From NCBI GenBank assembly GCA_963754285.1, contig CAVWFN010000011.1, forward strand, positions 1 through 9,114: DNA of 9,114 nt. Direction: 5' to 3'. This DNA comes from RYN-133 sp963754285. Lineage in GTDB: Bacteria > Actinomycetota > Actinomycetes > Mycobacteriales > Jatrophihabitantaceae. The position numbers and the translations under genes were made by a program. The notes beneath the pieces were generated by a model that had not been told where the DNA came from, searched no databases, and worked only from the letters and a program-made list of their open reading frames with translations. Numbering within the stretch: the first letter of the stretch is position 1; every line of letters begins with the position of its first letter. Below are positions 1-5,900 of this stretch, in pieces.

Positions 1-557
1 CACGCATCCGGTCGCAAGAGCGCGCCGACATCGCTGCACATCTGCACGACTCGGTCTTGCAGACACTCGCGCTCATTCAGCGCAATGCCGAATCGCCGCG
101 CGAGGTTGCCCGGCTCGCCCGCGGCCAGGAACGTGAACTGCGCACGCTGCTCTACGGCGACCGCACGGCCAGCGGACAGTTGGGGGACGAATTGCGCAGG
201 ACGTCCGGCGAGGTCGAGGACGGCTACGCAGTGACCGTCGACGTCGTTGTCGTCGGCGATGCGGCGATGACAGAGGATCTTGCTGCCCTCGTGGCCGCCG
301 CGCGCGAAGCACTTGTCAACGCTGCCAAGCACTCGAAGTCGACGGCGATCTCGCTCTATGCCGAGGTCGAGCCGGACGCGGTGCACGTGTTCGTCAAAGA
401 CCGCGGTGTCGGCTTCGACCCGAACGACATCGCCGACGACCGGCAAGGGCTGCGCGGCTCCATTACCGCCCGCATGGAACGCCACGGCGGCGCGGTCGAG
501 ATCATCAGCAAGCCTGGCGAAGGCACTGAGGTGCGATTGGGGATGCCGACCGGATGA
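1..557 (+). CDS. Sensor histidine kinase, NarL/LiaS type (HisKA_3 + HATPase_c), 5' truncated by window
   Basis: This is the C-terminal catalytic part of a two-component sensor kinase. The frame is already open at base 3, so the sensor and membrane part lie outside the window. The dimerisation/phosphoacceptor motif AAHLHDSVLQTL puts the likely phosphorylated His at bases 45-47. The ATPase domain follows: N-box REALVNAAKHS (about 304-336), G1 box DRGVGFD (about 400-420) and a second Gly-rich stretch GLRGSITARMERHGG. This layout is that of kinases that pair with NarL/LuxR response regulators. In actinobacteria such kinases often carry PspC or multi-pass membrane sensors for envelope stress, but that part is not visible here. 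The stop TGA at 555-557 overlaps the ATG of the next gene (ATGA), so the two are translationally coupled. A TTG at 57 is in frame but lies after the phosphoacceptor motif and is not a believable start. Confidence 0.93.
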   Translation, partial: RIRSQERADIAAHLHDSVLQTLALIQRNAESPREVARLARGQERELRTLLYGDRTASGQLGDELRRTSGEVEDGYAVTVDVVVVGDAAMTEDLAALVAAAREALVNAAKHSKSTAISLYAEVEPDAVHVFVKDRGVGFDPNDIADDRQGLRGSITARMERHGGAVEIISKPGEGTEVRLGMPTG

Positions 558-1189
558 CCACCGTTGTTCTCATCGATGACCATGCGATGTTTCGCTCGGG
601 GGTTCGGGCCGAACTCGGCACGCGCGTCGAGGTTCTGGCCGAGGCGGGCGACCCGTCGAGCGCGGTGGCTGCGATTCGCCAGCACCGTCCCGATGTCGTG
701 TTGCTCGACGTGCACATGCCTGACGGCGGCGGGCTCGCCGTGCTCGAGGCGATAGGCAGCGAGCTGCCTGACACGCGCTTCCTCGCGCTGTCCGTATCCG
801 ATGCCGCCGAGGACGTCATCGCGGTCATCCGTGCCGGCGCGCGCGGCTACGTCACCAAGACGATCTCGGCCGATGACCTCGCCGACGCCATACGCAGGGT
901 CGCCGACGGCGACGTCGTGTTCAGTCCCCGCCTGGCCGGTTTCGTGCTGGACGCGTTCCGCGATGCGCCGGTCACGCCGTCCGTCGACGACGAACTCGAC
1001 CAGCTGACGCCGCGCGAGCGTGAGGTGATGCGGCTGCTGGCCCGCGGCTACGCCTACAAGGAGATTGCGTCCGAGCTGTTCATCTCGATCAAGACGGTCG
1101 AGACGCACGCGTCGAACGTGCTCCGCAAGCTGCAGTTGTCCAGCCGCCATCAGCTCACCCGGTGGGCAGCTGACCGGCGCATGCTGTGA
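554..1189 (+). CDS. NarL/LuxR-family response regulator
   Basis: This 211-residue two-component response regulator is the expected partner of the overlapping histidine kinase. The receiver domain spans about residues 3-120, with the acidic pair D8-D9, phosphoacceptor D52 in VVLLDVHMPDG, a switch Ser/Thr around S80 and K102 in GYVTKTIS. A linker follows, then a LuxR-type helix-turn-helix (about 148-208) starting with LTPREREVMRLLARG and containing the recognition region ISIKTVETHASNVLRKL. The ATG overlaps the kinase stop. The family binds DNA as a dimer after phosphorylation; the targets cannot be read from the sequence. Its last 28 bases, including the stop codon, are repeated almost exactly at 2411-2439, just after the sigma/anti-sigma genes (see repeat entries). 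That suggests the downstream neighbour was different before the cassette arrived. Confidence 0.96.
   Translation: MTTVVLIDDHAMFRSGVRAELGTRVEVLAEAGDPSSAVAAIRQHRPDVVLLDVHMPDGGGLAVLEAIGSELPDTRFLALSVSDAAEDVIAVIRAGARGYVTKTISADDLADAIRRVADGDVVFSPRLAGFVLDAFRDAPVTPSVDDELDQLTPREREVMRLLARGYAYKEIASELFISIKTVETHASNVLRKLQLSSRHQLTRWAADRRML
1162..1189 (+). repeat. Direct repeat copy 1 (3' end of response-regulator gene)
   Basis: GTGGGCAGCT followed by GAC and CGGCGCATGCTGTGA. It matches 2411-2439 at 27 of 28 bases, with one extra base in the second copy. This copy encodes the last residues and stop of the response regulator. The two copies bracket the sigma/anti-sigma cassette. Confidence 0.85.
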
Positions 1190-1190
1190 T

Positions 1191-1218
1191 GCAACCGTTC
1201 CGGTGACGAGATCCGTTT
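1191..1218 (+). promoter_or_regulatory. Candidate ECF-sigma promoter for the sigma-factor gene
   Basis: GCAACC (1191-1196) and CCGTTT (1213-1218) are 16 bases apart. This resembles the AAC-type -35 and CGT-type -10 elements of extracytoplasmic-function sigma factors. The -10-like element ends 7 bases before the GTG at 1226, so the transcript would begin at or next to the start codon (leaderless). The element sits between the response-regulator stop and the sigma gene, which fits autoregulation. Pattern match only. Confidence 0.5.
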
Positions 1219-1225
1219 ACGTGGT

Positions 1226-1735
1226 GTGACGAGGACGGCCGACCGAGACACGCAATTCCAGGACTATGTCCACGCCCGACGGGGCGTGCTGCTCAACATC
1301 GCAACGCTGCTGTGTGCGGGTGATCGCCATCGCGCCGAAGATCTGGTGCAGATCGCCCTCACACGCCTGTACACCGCGTGGCCGCGAGCCCGCCGCATGG
1401 ACGTCGATGCGTACGTGCGACGGATCCTGGTCAACGCGCTGATCGACGAGAAGCGCCGCCCGTTCGCCCGGCGCGAGACACCGTTGCCCGAACCGCCCGA
1501 GCCGCCACGTCACGTCGACACCGATGTCGACGACGATGGTGCGTTGCGGTCGGCGTTGGCAACGCTGCCACCCGGCATGCGCGCGGCCGTCGTGCTGCGT
1601 CACGTCGAAGGCCTCAGCGTCGACGAAACCGCCCACGCGCTGCACTGCAGTGCCGGCACCGTCAAGAGCCAGACAGCCCGCGGGCTGGACAAGCTGCGCG
1701 ACCTGCTCAGCGAACCGTCCCGCTCGACCTTGTGA
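1226..1735 (+). CDS. SigE-family ECF RNA polymerase sigma factor
   Basis: This 169-residue group-4 (ECF) sigma factor directs RNA polymerase core to stress-type promoters. Region 2 covers about residues 11-80 (FQDYVHARRG, then AEDLVQIALTRLYTAW and VDAYVRRILVNALIDEKRR, the actinobacterial SigE-family style). A Pro/Asp-rich linker covers about 85-105. Region 4 covers about 108-160 (LPPGMRAAVVLRHVEGLS, then a helix-turn-helix ending in GTVKSQTARGLDKLRDLL). The frame is open back to the preceding stop, but GTG 1226 is the only usable initiation codon. There is no clear Shine-Dalgarno, which fits a leaderless transcript from the ECF-like promoter at 1191-1218. The following gene, 14 bases downstream, encodes a one-pass membrane protein that is probably its regulator. 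The exact signal is unknown. Confidence 0.93.
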   Translation: MTRTADRDTQFQDYVHARRGVLLNIATLLCAGDRHRAEDLVQIALTRLYTAWPRARRMDVDAYVRRILVNALIDEKRRPFARRETPLPEPPEPPRHVDTDVDDDGALRSALATLPPGMRAAVVLRHVEGLSVDETAHALHCSAGTVKSQTARGLDKLRDLLSEPSRSTL

Positions 1736-1749
1736 TCATGGAGATTCCG

Positions 1750-2367
1750 ATGGACGACATCACCACTCGTCTCGCCGACCTGCACGACGGCACACCGCCG
1801 GCCGCGTCGGACGCAGTCGTCACCGCCGATGTACGCCGTGGCCGTCGAGCACTCGGCCGCCGCCGAGTTCGGATCGGCGTCGCCGCGAGCGCGGCCACCT
1901 TGGTCGCGGCCGGTGCGTTGACCGCAGGCCTGACCCACAACTCGACCGCGAGTCACGCCTCTGTCGACTCGCGCTCGATCCAGCTCGTCGACTACACCGG
2001 CACGCAGCCCCACGGGTTCGACGTGACGCAGGTGCCCGACGGCTGGGTGCTCAAGGACTCGACGCCGAACTATCTCGACATCGCCGAGCCGGCCGACAAC
2101 ACCGACGGCAGCGTGTTCGTCAACAAACTTGTCGTCATGCTGGAGTCGGTCGACGAGACCGGCGCACCGCAGGGCGCACCGGTGACGGTCAATGGCCATC
2201 CCGGCGCGATCGCCGACTCGGACGGCACGAAGACCCTGCGCTACTCCGACGGCACGCATCGGGTCGAGATCCAGGCCTGGAGCAATCTGCGTTGGAGCAA
2301 TGACCAACTCGTGGCGTTCGCCGAGGGCGTGACAGTGACGTCCGCCGCGGTGCCGGGGCGTGGCTGA
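1750..2367 (+). CDS. Putative membrane-anchored anti-sigma factor / SigE-family partner protein
   Basis: This 205-residue protein has a short Arg-rich cytoplasmic N-terminus (residues 1-40, with RRGRRALGRRRVR just before the membrane). One transmembrane helix covers about 41-62, and an extracellular domain covers about 63-205. The outer domain has the pattern seen in proteins encoded beside actinobacterial SigE-family sigma factors: PDGWVL, KLVVMLES, VNGHPG, and near the end RWSNDQLVAFAEGV. I see no zinc-binding HxxxCxxC motif, so it is not a classical ZAS-type anti-sigma factor. ATG 1750 is chosen because GGAG lies six bases upstream. The frame is open further upstream across the sigma gene, with in-frame alternatives GTG 1732 and ATG 1738. 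Co-transcription with the sigma factor is likely. Control of the sigma factor by this protein is inferred from position and topology. Confidence 0.8.
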   Translation: MDDITTRLADLHDGTPPAASDAVVTADVRRGRRALGRRRVRIGVAASAATLVAAGALTAGLTHNSTASHASVDSRSIQLVDYTGTQPHGFDVTQVPDGWVLKDSTPNYLDIAEPADNTDGSVFVNKLVVMLESVDETGAPQGAPVTVNGHPGAIADSDGTKTLRYSDGTHRVEIQAWSNLRWSNDQLVAFAEGVTVTSAAVPGRG

Positions 2368-2386
2368 CGCCACCCACATCGTCGTC

Positions 2387-2425
2387 GTTCGAGCTGCCCA
2401 CCGCCCGCTCGTGGGCAGCTCGAAC
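2387..2425 (+). repeat. Perfect 15-bp inverted repeat (hairpin) after the anti-sigma gene
   Basis: GTTCGAGCTGCCCAC (2387-2401) is exactly complementary to GTGGGCAGCTCGAAC (2411-2425), with a nine-base loop. It could act as a terminator for the sigma/anti-sigma unit, but no T-run follows. The right arm is also part of direct repeat copy 2 and ends 10 bases before the next start codon, so the fold could hide that gene's initiation region. Confidence 0.85.
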
Positions 2426-2439
2426 GGCGCATGCTGTGA
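2411..2439 (+). repeat. Direct repeat copy 2 (start of the GyrI-VOC gene)
   Basis: GTGGGCAGCT, then CGAA and CGGCGCATGCTGTGA. It copies 1162-1189 with one inserted and one substituted base. Its final GTGA contains the GTG start of the downstream gene at 2436. Confidence 0.85.
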
Positions 2440-3260
2440 CGGTGACCGACTACGAAGTCGAGCTGACCCGCACGCCGCCCGTCCGCACTGCTGTCGTCGC
2501 CGCCGTGACGACGTGGCCCGAGTTCGCGTCCTCGTGGCGCCCGATGCTCGACGAGGTGTGGGATTGCCTGCGCTCCAACGGCATCACGAGCGGCTGCCGC
2601 AACGTGATGTTCTACCGCGACGACCGACCCGCCGTCGAGGTCGGTGTCATCGCCGATCCCGACTTCGCCCTCACCGGCCGCGTCGTGGCTTCGCGACTGC
2701 CGCGCGGCTTGGTGGCGACCACGACGCACCGCGGCGGCTACTCAGGGCTCGACCAGGCGCACCGCGCCGTGCGCGACTGGTGCGCCGCCAACGACCGTCC
2801 ACTGACCGGCGAACGCTGGGAGGTGTACGGCCCGCACGACGACGATCCTGCACAGGTGTGGGTCGAGGTCAGCTGGCGGATCGCTGCGCGCAAACGTGCC
2901 GCCGGTAGCCCTGCGGCGCTGGCTCGGGCGATCGCTCCGATCCTCCCGGTGCGCGATCTCGGCCGCTCGCTCGCGTTCTACGCAAGCCTCGGGTTTGCCG
3001 TCACGACCTATGACGACGATGGCTACGGGTTCGCTCGGCTGGGCCGGGTCGAACTGCATCTGGGCGTCGATCCCGAGGCCCCGCCGACCTCGGTGTACCT
3101 GTTCGTGCACGACGCCGACAGTCTCGCCGCGACGTGGACCGCGACCGGCGCAGAGGTGCACCCCCCGGCCGACATGCCATGGCGACAGCATGAGGGCGTG
3201 CTCGTCGATCCGGACGGGAACCGGATCCGCTTCGGCTCGCCCGTCCGCAGGCGCAACTAG
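2436..3260 (+). CDS. GyrI-like small-molecule-binding domain fused to a glyoxalase/bleomycin-resistance (VOC) domain
   Basis: This 274-residue two-domain cytoplasmic protein has a GyrI/AraC-effector-binding-like N-terminal half (about 1-150). Typical marks are the strand VTDYEVELTRTPPVRTAVV and the core THRGGYSGLDQAHRAVRDWC (about 97-116), followed by GERWEVYG and a closing strand VWVEVSWRI. The C-terminal half (about 164-268) is a VOC domain of the bleomycin-resistance type: PILPVRDLGRSLAFYASLGF, a DDDGYGFARLGRVELHLG strand pair, and EGVLVDPDGNRIRFGSP. Both folds usually bind small amphipathic or toxic molecules, so sequestration or detoxification is plausible; the ligand is unknown and enzymatic activity uncertain. 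GTG 2436 is taken as the start, with GTG 2442 as an alternative. Neither has a good Shine-Dalgarno. The gene meets the convergent gene at 3262 with a one-base gap. Confidence 0.88.
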   Translation: MTVTDYEVELTRTPPVRTAVVAAVTTWPEFASSWRPMLDEVWDCLRSNGITSGCRNVMFYRDDRPAVEVGVIADPDFALTGRVVASRLPRGLVATTTHRGGYSGLDQAHRAVRDWCAANDRPLTGERWEVYGPHDDDPAQVWVEVSWRIAARKRAAGSPAALARAIAPILPVRDLGRSLAFYASLGFAVTTYDDDGYGFARLGRVELHLGVDPEAPPTSVYLFVHDADSLAATWTATGAEVHPPADMPWRQHEGVLVDPDGNRIRFGSPVRRRN

Positions 3261-3261
3261 C

Positions 3262-3621
3262 TCAGACGGCGAGGCCGAGATCGACGGCCAACGCCTGCGG
3301 GTCGTCGACACCGATCAGTACGCGGTCGTAGTCGCCGGACGTGTTGATCACGAGGCCGGGCCCGGCGTGGTGGACGAGCACGAAGTCGTGGAACTTGCGG
3401 CCGTCGAGCGTGCCGCGCCACGTCCCGATCGCGAGCACGCCCGGGATGCCGGCACCGGGCATGCGTAGCCCGCGCAACTGGCCGAGCACGTCGCGCACGA
3501 CGCGCACGCCGGTCACATCGGACAGCGGGACGACGACGCTCTCGCCGTGCAGCGAGAGGACGCGTTCAGGGACGGTGAGCTCGATGTGCAACGCACCGTC
3601 ACGAATCGTGACAGAGCCCAT
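3262..3621 (-). CDS. Small conserved-type protein, PH-like beta fold suspected; function unknown
   Basis: A 119-residue soluble protein without signal peptide or membrane helix. It begins MGSVTIRDGALHIELT and alternates hydrophobic and polar residues in a beta-rich pattern. Gly-rich turns (MPGAGIPGVLAIGTWRG, about 54-70) precede a FVLVHHAGPGLVINTSG stretch and DPQALAVDLG. I recall similar actinobacterial proteins of about this size, some annotated as PH-domain-like, but I cannot assign a function. ATG 3621 is preferred over the in-frame GTG 3630. A -10-like TATTGT (3634 to 3629) ends seven bases before ATG 3621, so a transcript could begin at the ATG, and GTG 3630 would then fall inside the promoter. 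The gene follows chorismate mutase on the same strand after a 46-base gap. Confidence 0.72.
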   Translation of the reverse strand: MGSVTIRDGALHIELTVPERVLSLHGESVVVPLSDVTGVRVVRDVLGQLRGLRMPGAGIPGVLAIGTWRGTLDGRKFHDFVLVHHAGPGLVINTSGDYDRVLIGVDDPQALAVDLGLAV

Positions 3622-3667
3622 AAACCACACAATACGGGCATGTGTCCGCGCCGTGGACGGCGGTCGT

Positions 3668-3943
3668 TCAGCGTGCTCCGCGGCAGACCTGCAGCACGGC
3701 CTCGGCCAGGTTCACGGCGTCGGGACCGAGTCCGTCGCGGTAGGTGTTGCGCACGGTGCGCTCGCGGCCGAGTTCGACCCGGGTGCCGCCCGCGTTCATT
3801 CGCGCGGTCTGGATCCGGCGCGAGACACGGGCGCGCTCGGCGACGATGCGGATCAACGCGGCGTCGAGGGCGTCGATCTGCCCGCGCAGCATGTCGATCG
3901 AGTCGCCTTGCGTCTCGGGGCTGTTGTTCACTGCTGTCGTCAT
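3668..3943 (-). CDS. aroQ: Monofunctional chorismate mutase, AroQ-delta type
   Basis: This 91-residue enzyme converts chorismate to prephenate, the first committed step towards Phe and Tyr. The three-helix AroQ pattern is clear: IDMLRGQIDALDAALIRIV, ERARVSRRIQTARMNAGGTR, and RERTVRNTYRDGLGPDAVNLAEAVLQVCRG. The charged residues expected in the active site of the Mycobacterium tuberculosis intracellular enzyme (Rv0948c) align with R20, R37, R48, R60 and E61; that alignment is from memory. The length is typical of the family, and there is no signal peptide, so it should act in the cytoplasm. Small AroQ-delta enzymes are usually activated by complexing with DAHP synthase. ATG 3943 is chosen because GGAG lies six bases upstream (GGAGCAAGGAATG in the transcript). 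A longer in-frame TTG start at 4039 would run through the terminator hairpin and is rejected. The leader at 3991-4131 suggests attenuation by aromatic amino-acid supply. Confidence 0.93.
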   Translation of the reverse strand: MTTAVNNSPETQGDSIDMLRGQIDALDAALIRIVAERARVSRRIQTARMNAGGTRVELGRERTVRNTYRDGLGPDAVNLAEAVLQVCRGAR

Positions 3944-3990
3944 TCCTTGCTCCAAAGGGTTCGTGGCGCCTCGGGCCCCAGGAACGACAA

Positions 3991-4018
3991 ACGCCCCGAG
4001 GCTCGTGGCCCGGGGCGT
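3991..4018 (-). terminator. Terminator-like hairpin in the chorismate mutase leader (segments 3:4)
   Basis: In the minus-strand transcript, ACGCCCCG (4018 to 4011) pairs with CGGGGCGT (3998 to 3991). An inner GGC/GCC pairing (4010-4008 with 4002-4000) encloses a five-base loop, with one bulged base at 3999. The transcript continues TTTGTCGTT, a modest U-rich tail. It lies about 17 bases after the leader-peptide stop and about 47 bases before the chorismate mutase ATG. Confidence 0.65.
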
Positions 4019-4073
4019 CGTAGGTGAGTTGCTTATCAACCAGCGACGATGGGCACCAAGCGGCGGTACCCAT
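3991..4073 (-). promoter_or_regulatory. Candidate ribosome-mediated transcription attenuator of chorismate mutase
   Basis: Three exclusive pairings can be drawn on the minus-strand transcript. Segment 1 (4073 to 4065, ATGGGTACC) pairs with segment 2 (4057 to 4049, GGTGCCCAT), nine pairs including one G-U. Segment 2 extended (4056 to 4044) pairs with segment 3 (4020 to 4005): CGTCG/CGACG, CCC/GGG and GTG/CAC, with a small internal loop and a bulge. Segment 3 pairs with segment 4 as the terminator-like hairpin. Segment 1 is formed by the Tyr codons of the leader peptide, so a ribosome stalled there would free segment 2 to form the antiterminator. A ribosome at the stop codon would cover segment 2 and allow termination. 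Confidence 0.6.
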
Positions 4074-4095
4074 AGAAAAATCGGCTGGTCTGCAC
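4036..4095 (-). CDS. Aromatic-rich leader peptide upstream of chorismate mutase
   Basis: A 19-codon open frame starts at GTG 4095 and ends at TGA 4038-4036. It reads MQTSRFFYGYRRLVPIVAG. Two Phe and two Tyr codons fall within five codons (TTT TTC TAT GGG TAC), which fits a sensor for charged Phe/Tyr tRNA ahead of the enzyme leading to both amino acids. There is no Shine-Dalgarno. A promoter-like pair at 4102-4131 would place the transcript start at the GTG, giving a leaderless message. An in-frame ATG further upstream (in the sense of MRLSPGG, just over 40 bases earlier) would lie above the promoter and is less likely. A phenylalanine-responsive leader (aroR) has been described ahead of aroF in Corynebacterium glutamicum, so the principle is known in the phylum. 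This instance is inferred from sequence only. Confidence 0.6.
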   Translation of the reverse strand: MQTSRFFYGYRRLVPIVAG

Positions 4096-4101
4096 ACGGT
4101 C

Positions 4102-4131
4102 ATCGTGGCACGCCGGTCCACCTGGTGACAA
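4102..4131 (-). promoter_or_regulatory. Candidate vegetative promoter for the leader peptide and chorismate mutase
   Basis: On the minus strand TTGTCA (4131 to 4126) and CACGAT (4107 to 4102) are separated by 18 bases. The first matches the -35 consensus at five of six positions, and the second keeps the A and T most used in -10 elements. The GTG of the leader peptide starts seven bases further on. Confidence 0.5.
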
Positions 4132-4174
4132 CCGCATCCCAACCCGCGGGACGGGCCCGGGCCACGGCGCTGCG

Positions 4175-5854
4175 TCAGTGCGAGGCGCCGAGCTCGTCCT
4201 TCTCGGCGCTGGCCTCCGCCTCGGTGTCGGCGATGTGCGCTTCGATGCGGTCACGGGCGAGGCGGCTGCGCATCGCGATCACGTAGATGATGGCGGTGAA
4301 GACGAGCACCACCAGGAAGCCCCAGCCGAAGCCGAACAGCGCCCGGTTACCGGCCGCCGGGTCGGGATAGTCACCCAAGTAGCTGATCAGGGCCTGCCCG
4401 GCCAACCACGGCACGACCCACGTCGCGCCGGAGCGCCAGTCCATCGGTGGCATGTCGCCCTTGCCCGTCAGGTGGAACACCCCGAGCAGCACAAAGCCGA
4501 GCACGATGGCCACAAACAGCTTCCAGTCGACGTCCCACCCCGACCAGTACACGATCAGGTTCGACGCATAGAGCGCGAGGAACGGCAAGACGTCGCCGAA
4601 CGGCACGCGGAAGGGCCGTTCCCGCTCCGGCAACTCGCGCCGCAAGGCGCCGATGACCAGAGTTCCTGCGCCGAAGGACAGCACCGTCGCCGAGGTCACG
4701 AACCCGACCAGCTGCTGCCAGCTCGGGAACGGCAGGAAAACGATCAAGCCGACGACGAACGTGACGAACAGGCTGACCAGGGGCACCCCGCGCGGTGTCG
4801 TCTTGGCAAGGATGCGCGGCGCGTTGCCGTTGCGCCCCATCGCGTAGGACACCCGGCCGGTCACAGTCGTGTAGATGAGCCCGGTATCGGCAGGTGAAAT
4901 GACGGCGTCGACGTAGAGCACCGTCGCCAGCCAGCCGAGCCCGATGACCCCCGCGATGGCCGCCAGCGGTCCGAAGTCGCCGGCGAAGGCCAGCTTCGCC
5001 CAGCCTTTCGAGCTGGCGAGGTCGGACGGGCGCACGGCCGCGATGAAGGCGATCTGCAGCAGGATGTACAGCACGCCCGTGAGCAGCACCGACCCGATGA
5101 CGGCAACCGGGATGTTGCGCCGCGGGTTGCTCGTCTCGCCGGCCAGCTCGATGCCCTGCCGGAAGCCGAGGTAGGAGAAGACCACGCCGCCGGTCGCGAT
5201 CGCGGTCAGGACGCCCTGCATGCCGCTGGGTGCGAAGCCGTGACTGGTGAAGTTGCTCCCGTGGAACTCGGTCACCATGAAGGCGATGATCACCAGCAGG
5301 ATGACGCCGATCTTCCACCACACGGCGACGTTGTTCACTCGGGCGAACCAGCGGATGCCGTAGTAGTTCACGACGACGAAGAACGCCATCCCGAGCACAG
5401 CGACGAGATAGCCCAGCGCGGTCAGCGTGTGGACCGTCTCACCCGACACGGTGTGCGACTTGGTGAACGGGGCCCATTTCGTGGCGTACTGCAGCGCTCC
5501 CTCGACCTCGATGGGCGCCGTTGTCGCGACCGCGACCCAGAGGATCCATCCCGTGGTGTAGCTGGCGAACGAGCCGTACGCGAGGTGGGGGAAGCGCGCG
5601 ACTCCGCCTGAGATGGGGAACATCGTCCCGAGCTCGGCGAACACGAGCGCAATGATGATGATCATGACGGCCCCGATGACCCACGCGATGATCGCCGCCG
5701 GTCCCGCCAGCTGTGCTGAGGTGAGCGCGCCGAACAGCCAGCCCGAGCCGATGATCGAGCCGACACTTGCGAACAGCAGGCCGACGATCCCGACGTCGCG
5801 TCGCATCTTGTGGGGTTGCGACTGGTCGGTGGACCGGTCCTCCACAGCCGTCAC
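4175..5854 (-). CDS. APC-superfamily amino-acid permease
   Basis: A 559-residue integral membrane transporter, probably a proton-coupled amino-acid importer. At least twelve hydrophobic helices are visible. Helix 1 carries the unwound substrate-site motif GSIIGSGW (about 32-39). The family's second-helix signature AELGTMFPISGG lies at about 73-84. The helix 6 region reads FSYLGFRQGIELAGETSNPRRNIP (about 225-248 in two parts), with the Glu and the ExSNPxRNIP loop usual for the family. The C-terminus is charged and Glu/Ala-rich (AHIADTEAEASAEKDELG). The overall pattern recalls aspartate/proton symporters of the YveA type, but substrate cannot be read reliably. GTG 5854 is chosen because GGAGGT sits four bases upstream; GTG 5866 lacks such a site. 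The gene lies between chorismate mutase and pcrA, whose orthologues are neighbours in M. tuberculosis. Confidence 0.92.
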   Translation of the reverse strand: MTAVEDRSTDQSQPHKMRRDVGIVGLLFASVGSIIGSGWLFGALTSAQLAGPAAIIAWVIGAVMIIIIALVFAELGTMFPISGGVARFPHLAYGSFASYTTGWILWVAVATTAPIEVEGALQYATKWAPFTKSHTVSGETVHTLTALGYLVAVLGMAFFVVVNYYGIRWFARVNNVAVWWKIGVILLVIIAFMVTEFHGSNFTSHGFAPSGMQGVLTAIATGGVVFSYLGFRQGIELAGETSNPRRNIPVAVIGSVLLTGVLYILLQIAFIAAVRPSDLASSKGWAKLAFAGDFGPLAAIAGVIGLGWLATVLYVDAVISPADTGLIYTTVTGRVSYAMGRNGNAPRILAKTTPRGVPLVSLFVTFVVGLIVFLPFPSWQQLVGFVTSATVLSFGAGTLVIGALRRELPERERPFRVPFGDVLPFLALYASNLIVYWSGWDVDWKLFVAIVLGFVLLGVFHLTGKGDMPPMDWRSGATWVVPWLAGQALISYLGDYPDPAAGNRALFGFGWGFLVVLVFTAIIYVIAMRSRLARDRIEAHIADTEAEASAEKDELGASH

Positions 5855-5900
5855 AGCTACCTCCACTCGATCGATCTCTTGCCGTCGCCACGTACCCGTC

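Noticed and set aside
356..1150. Long minus-strand open frame opposite the two-component genes
   Set aside because: It is an antisense shadow of clear kinase and regulator motifs, with no recognisable domain. Similar shadows occur opposite pcrA and the permease.
1378..1749. Upstream extension of the anti-sigma frame across the sigma-factor gene
   Set aside because: The frame stays open only because of GC-rich composition. The residues are Arg/Pro-rich low-complexity, whereas the Shine-Dalgarno and family pattern support ATG 1750.
2387..2439. Integron attC or phage attachment site
   Set aside because: There is a strong hairpin and a repeat at a gene end, but no integrase gene, no tRNA gene and no attC core-site pattern. 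The repeat is reported without that label.
3944..4039. Longer chorismate mutase starting at TTG 4039
   Set aside because: It would have to translate through the terminator-like hairpin and has no Shine-Dalgarno. ATG 3943 has one and gives the normal family length.
4133..4174. Terminator after the permease gene
   Set aside because: GC-rich self-complementary bits (GGCCCGGGCC) exist, but no clear stem-loop with a U-tail could be drawn.
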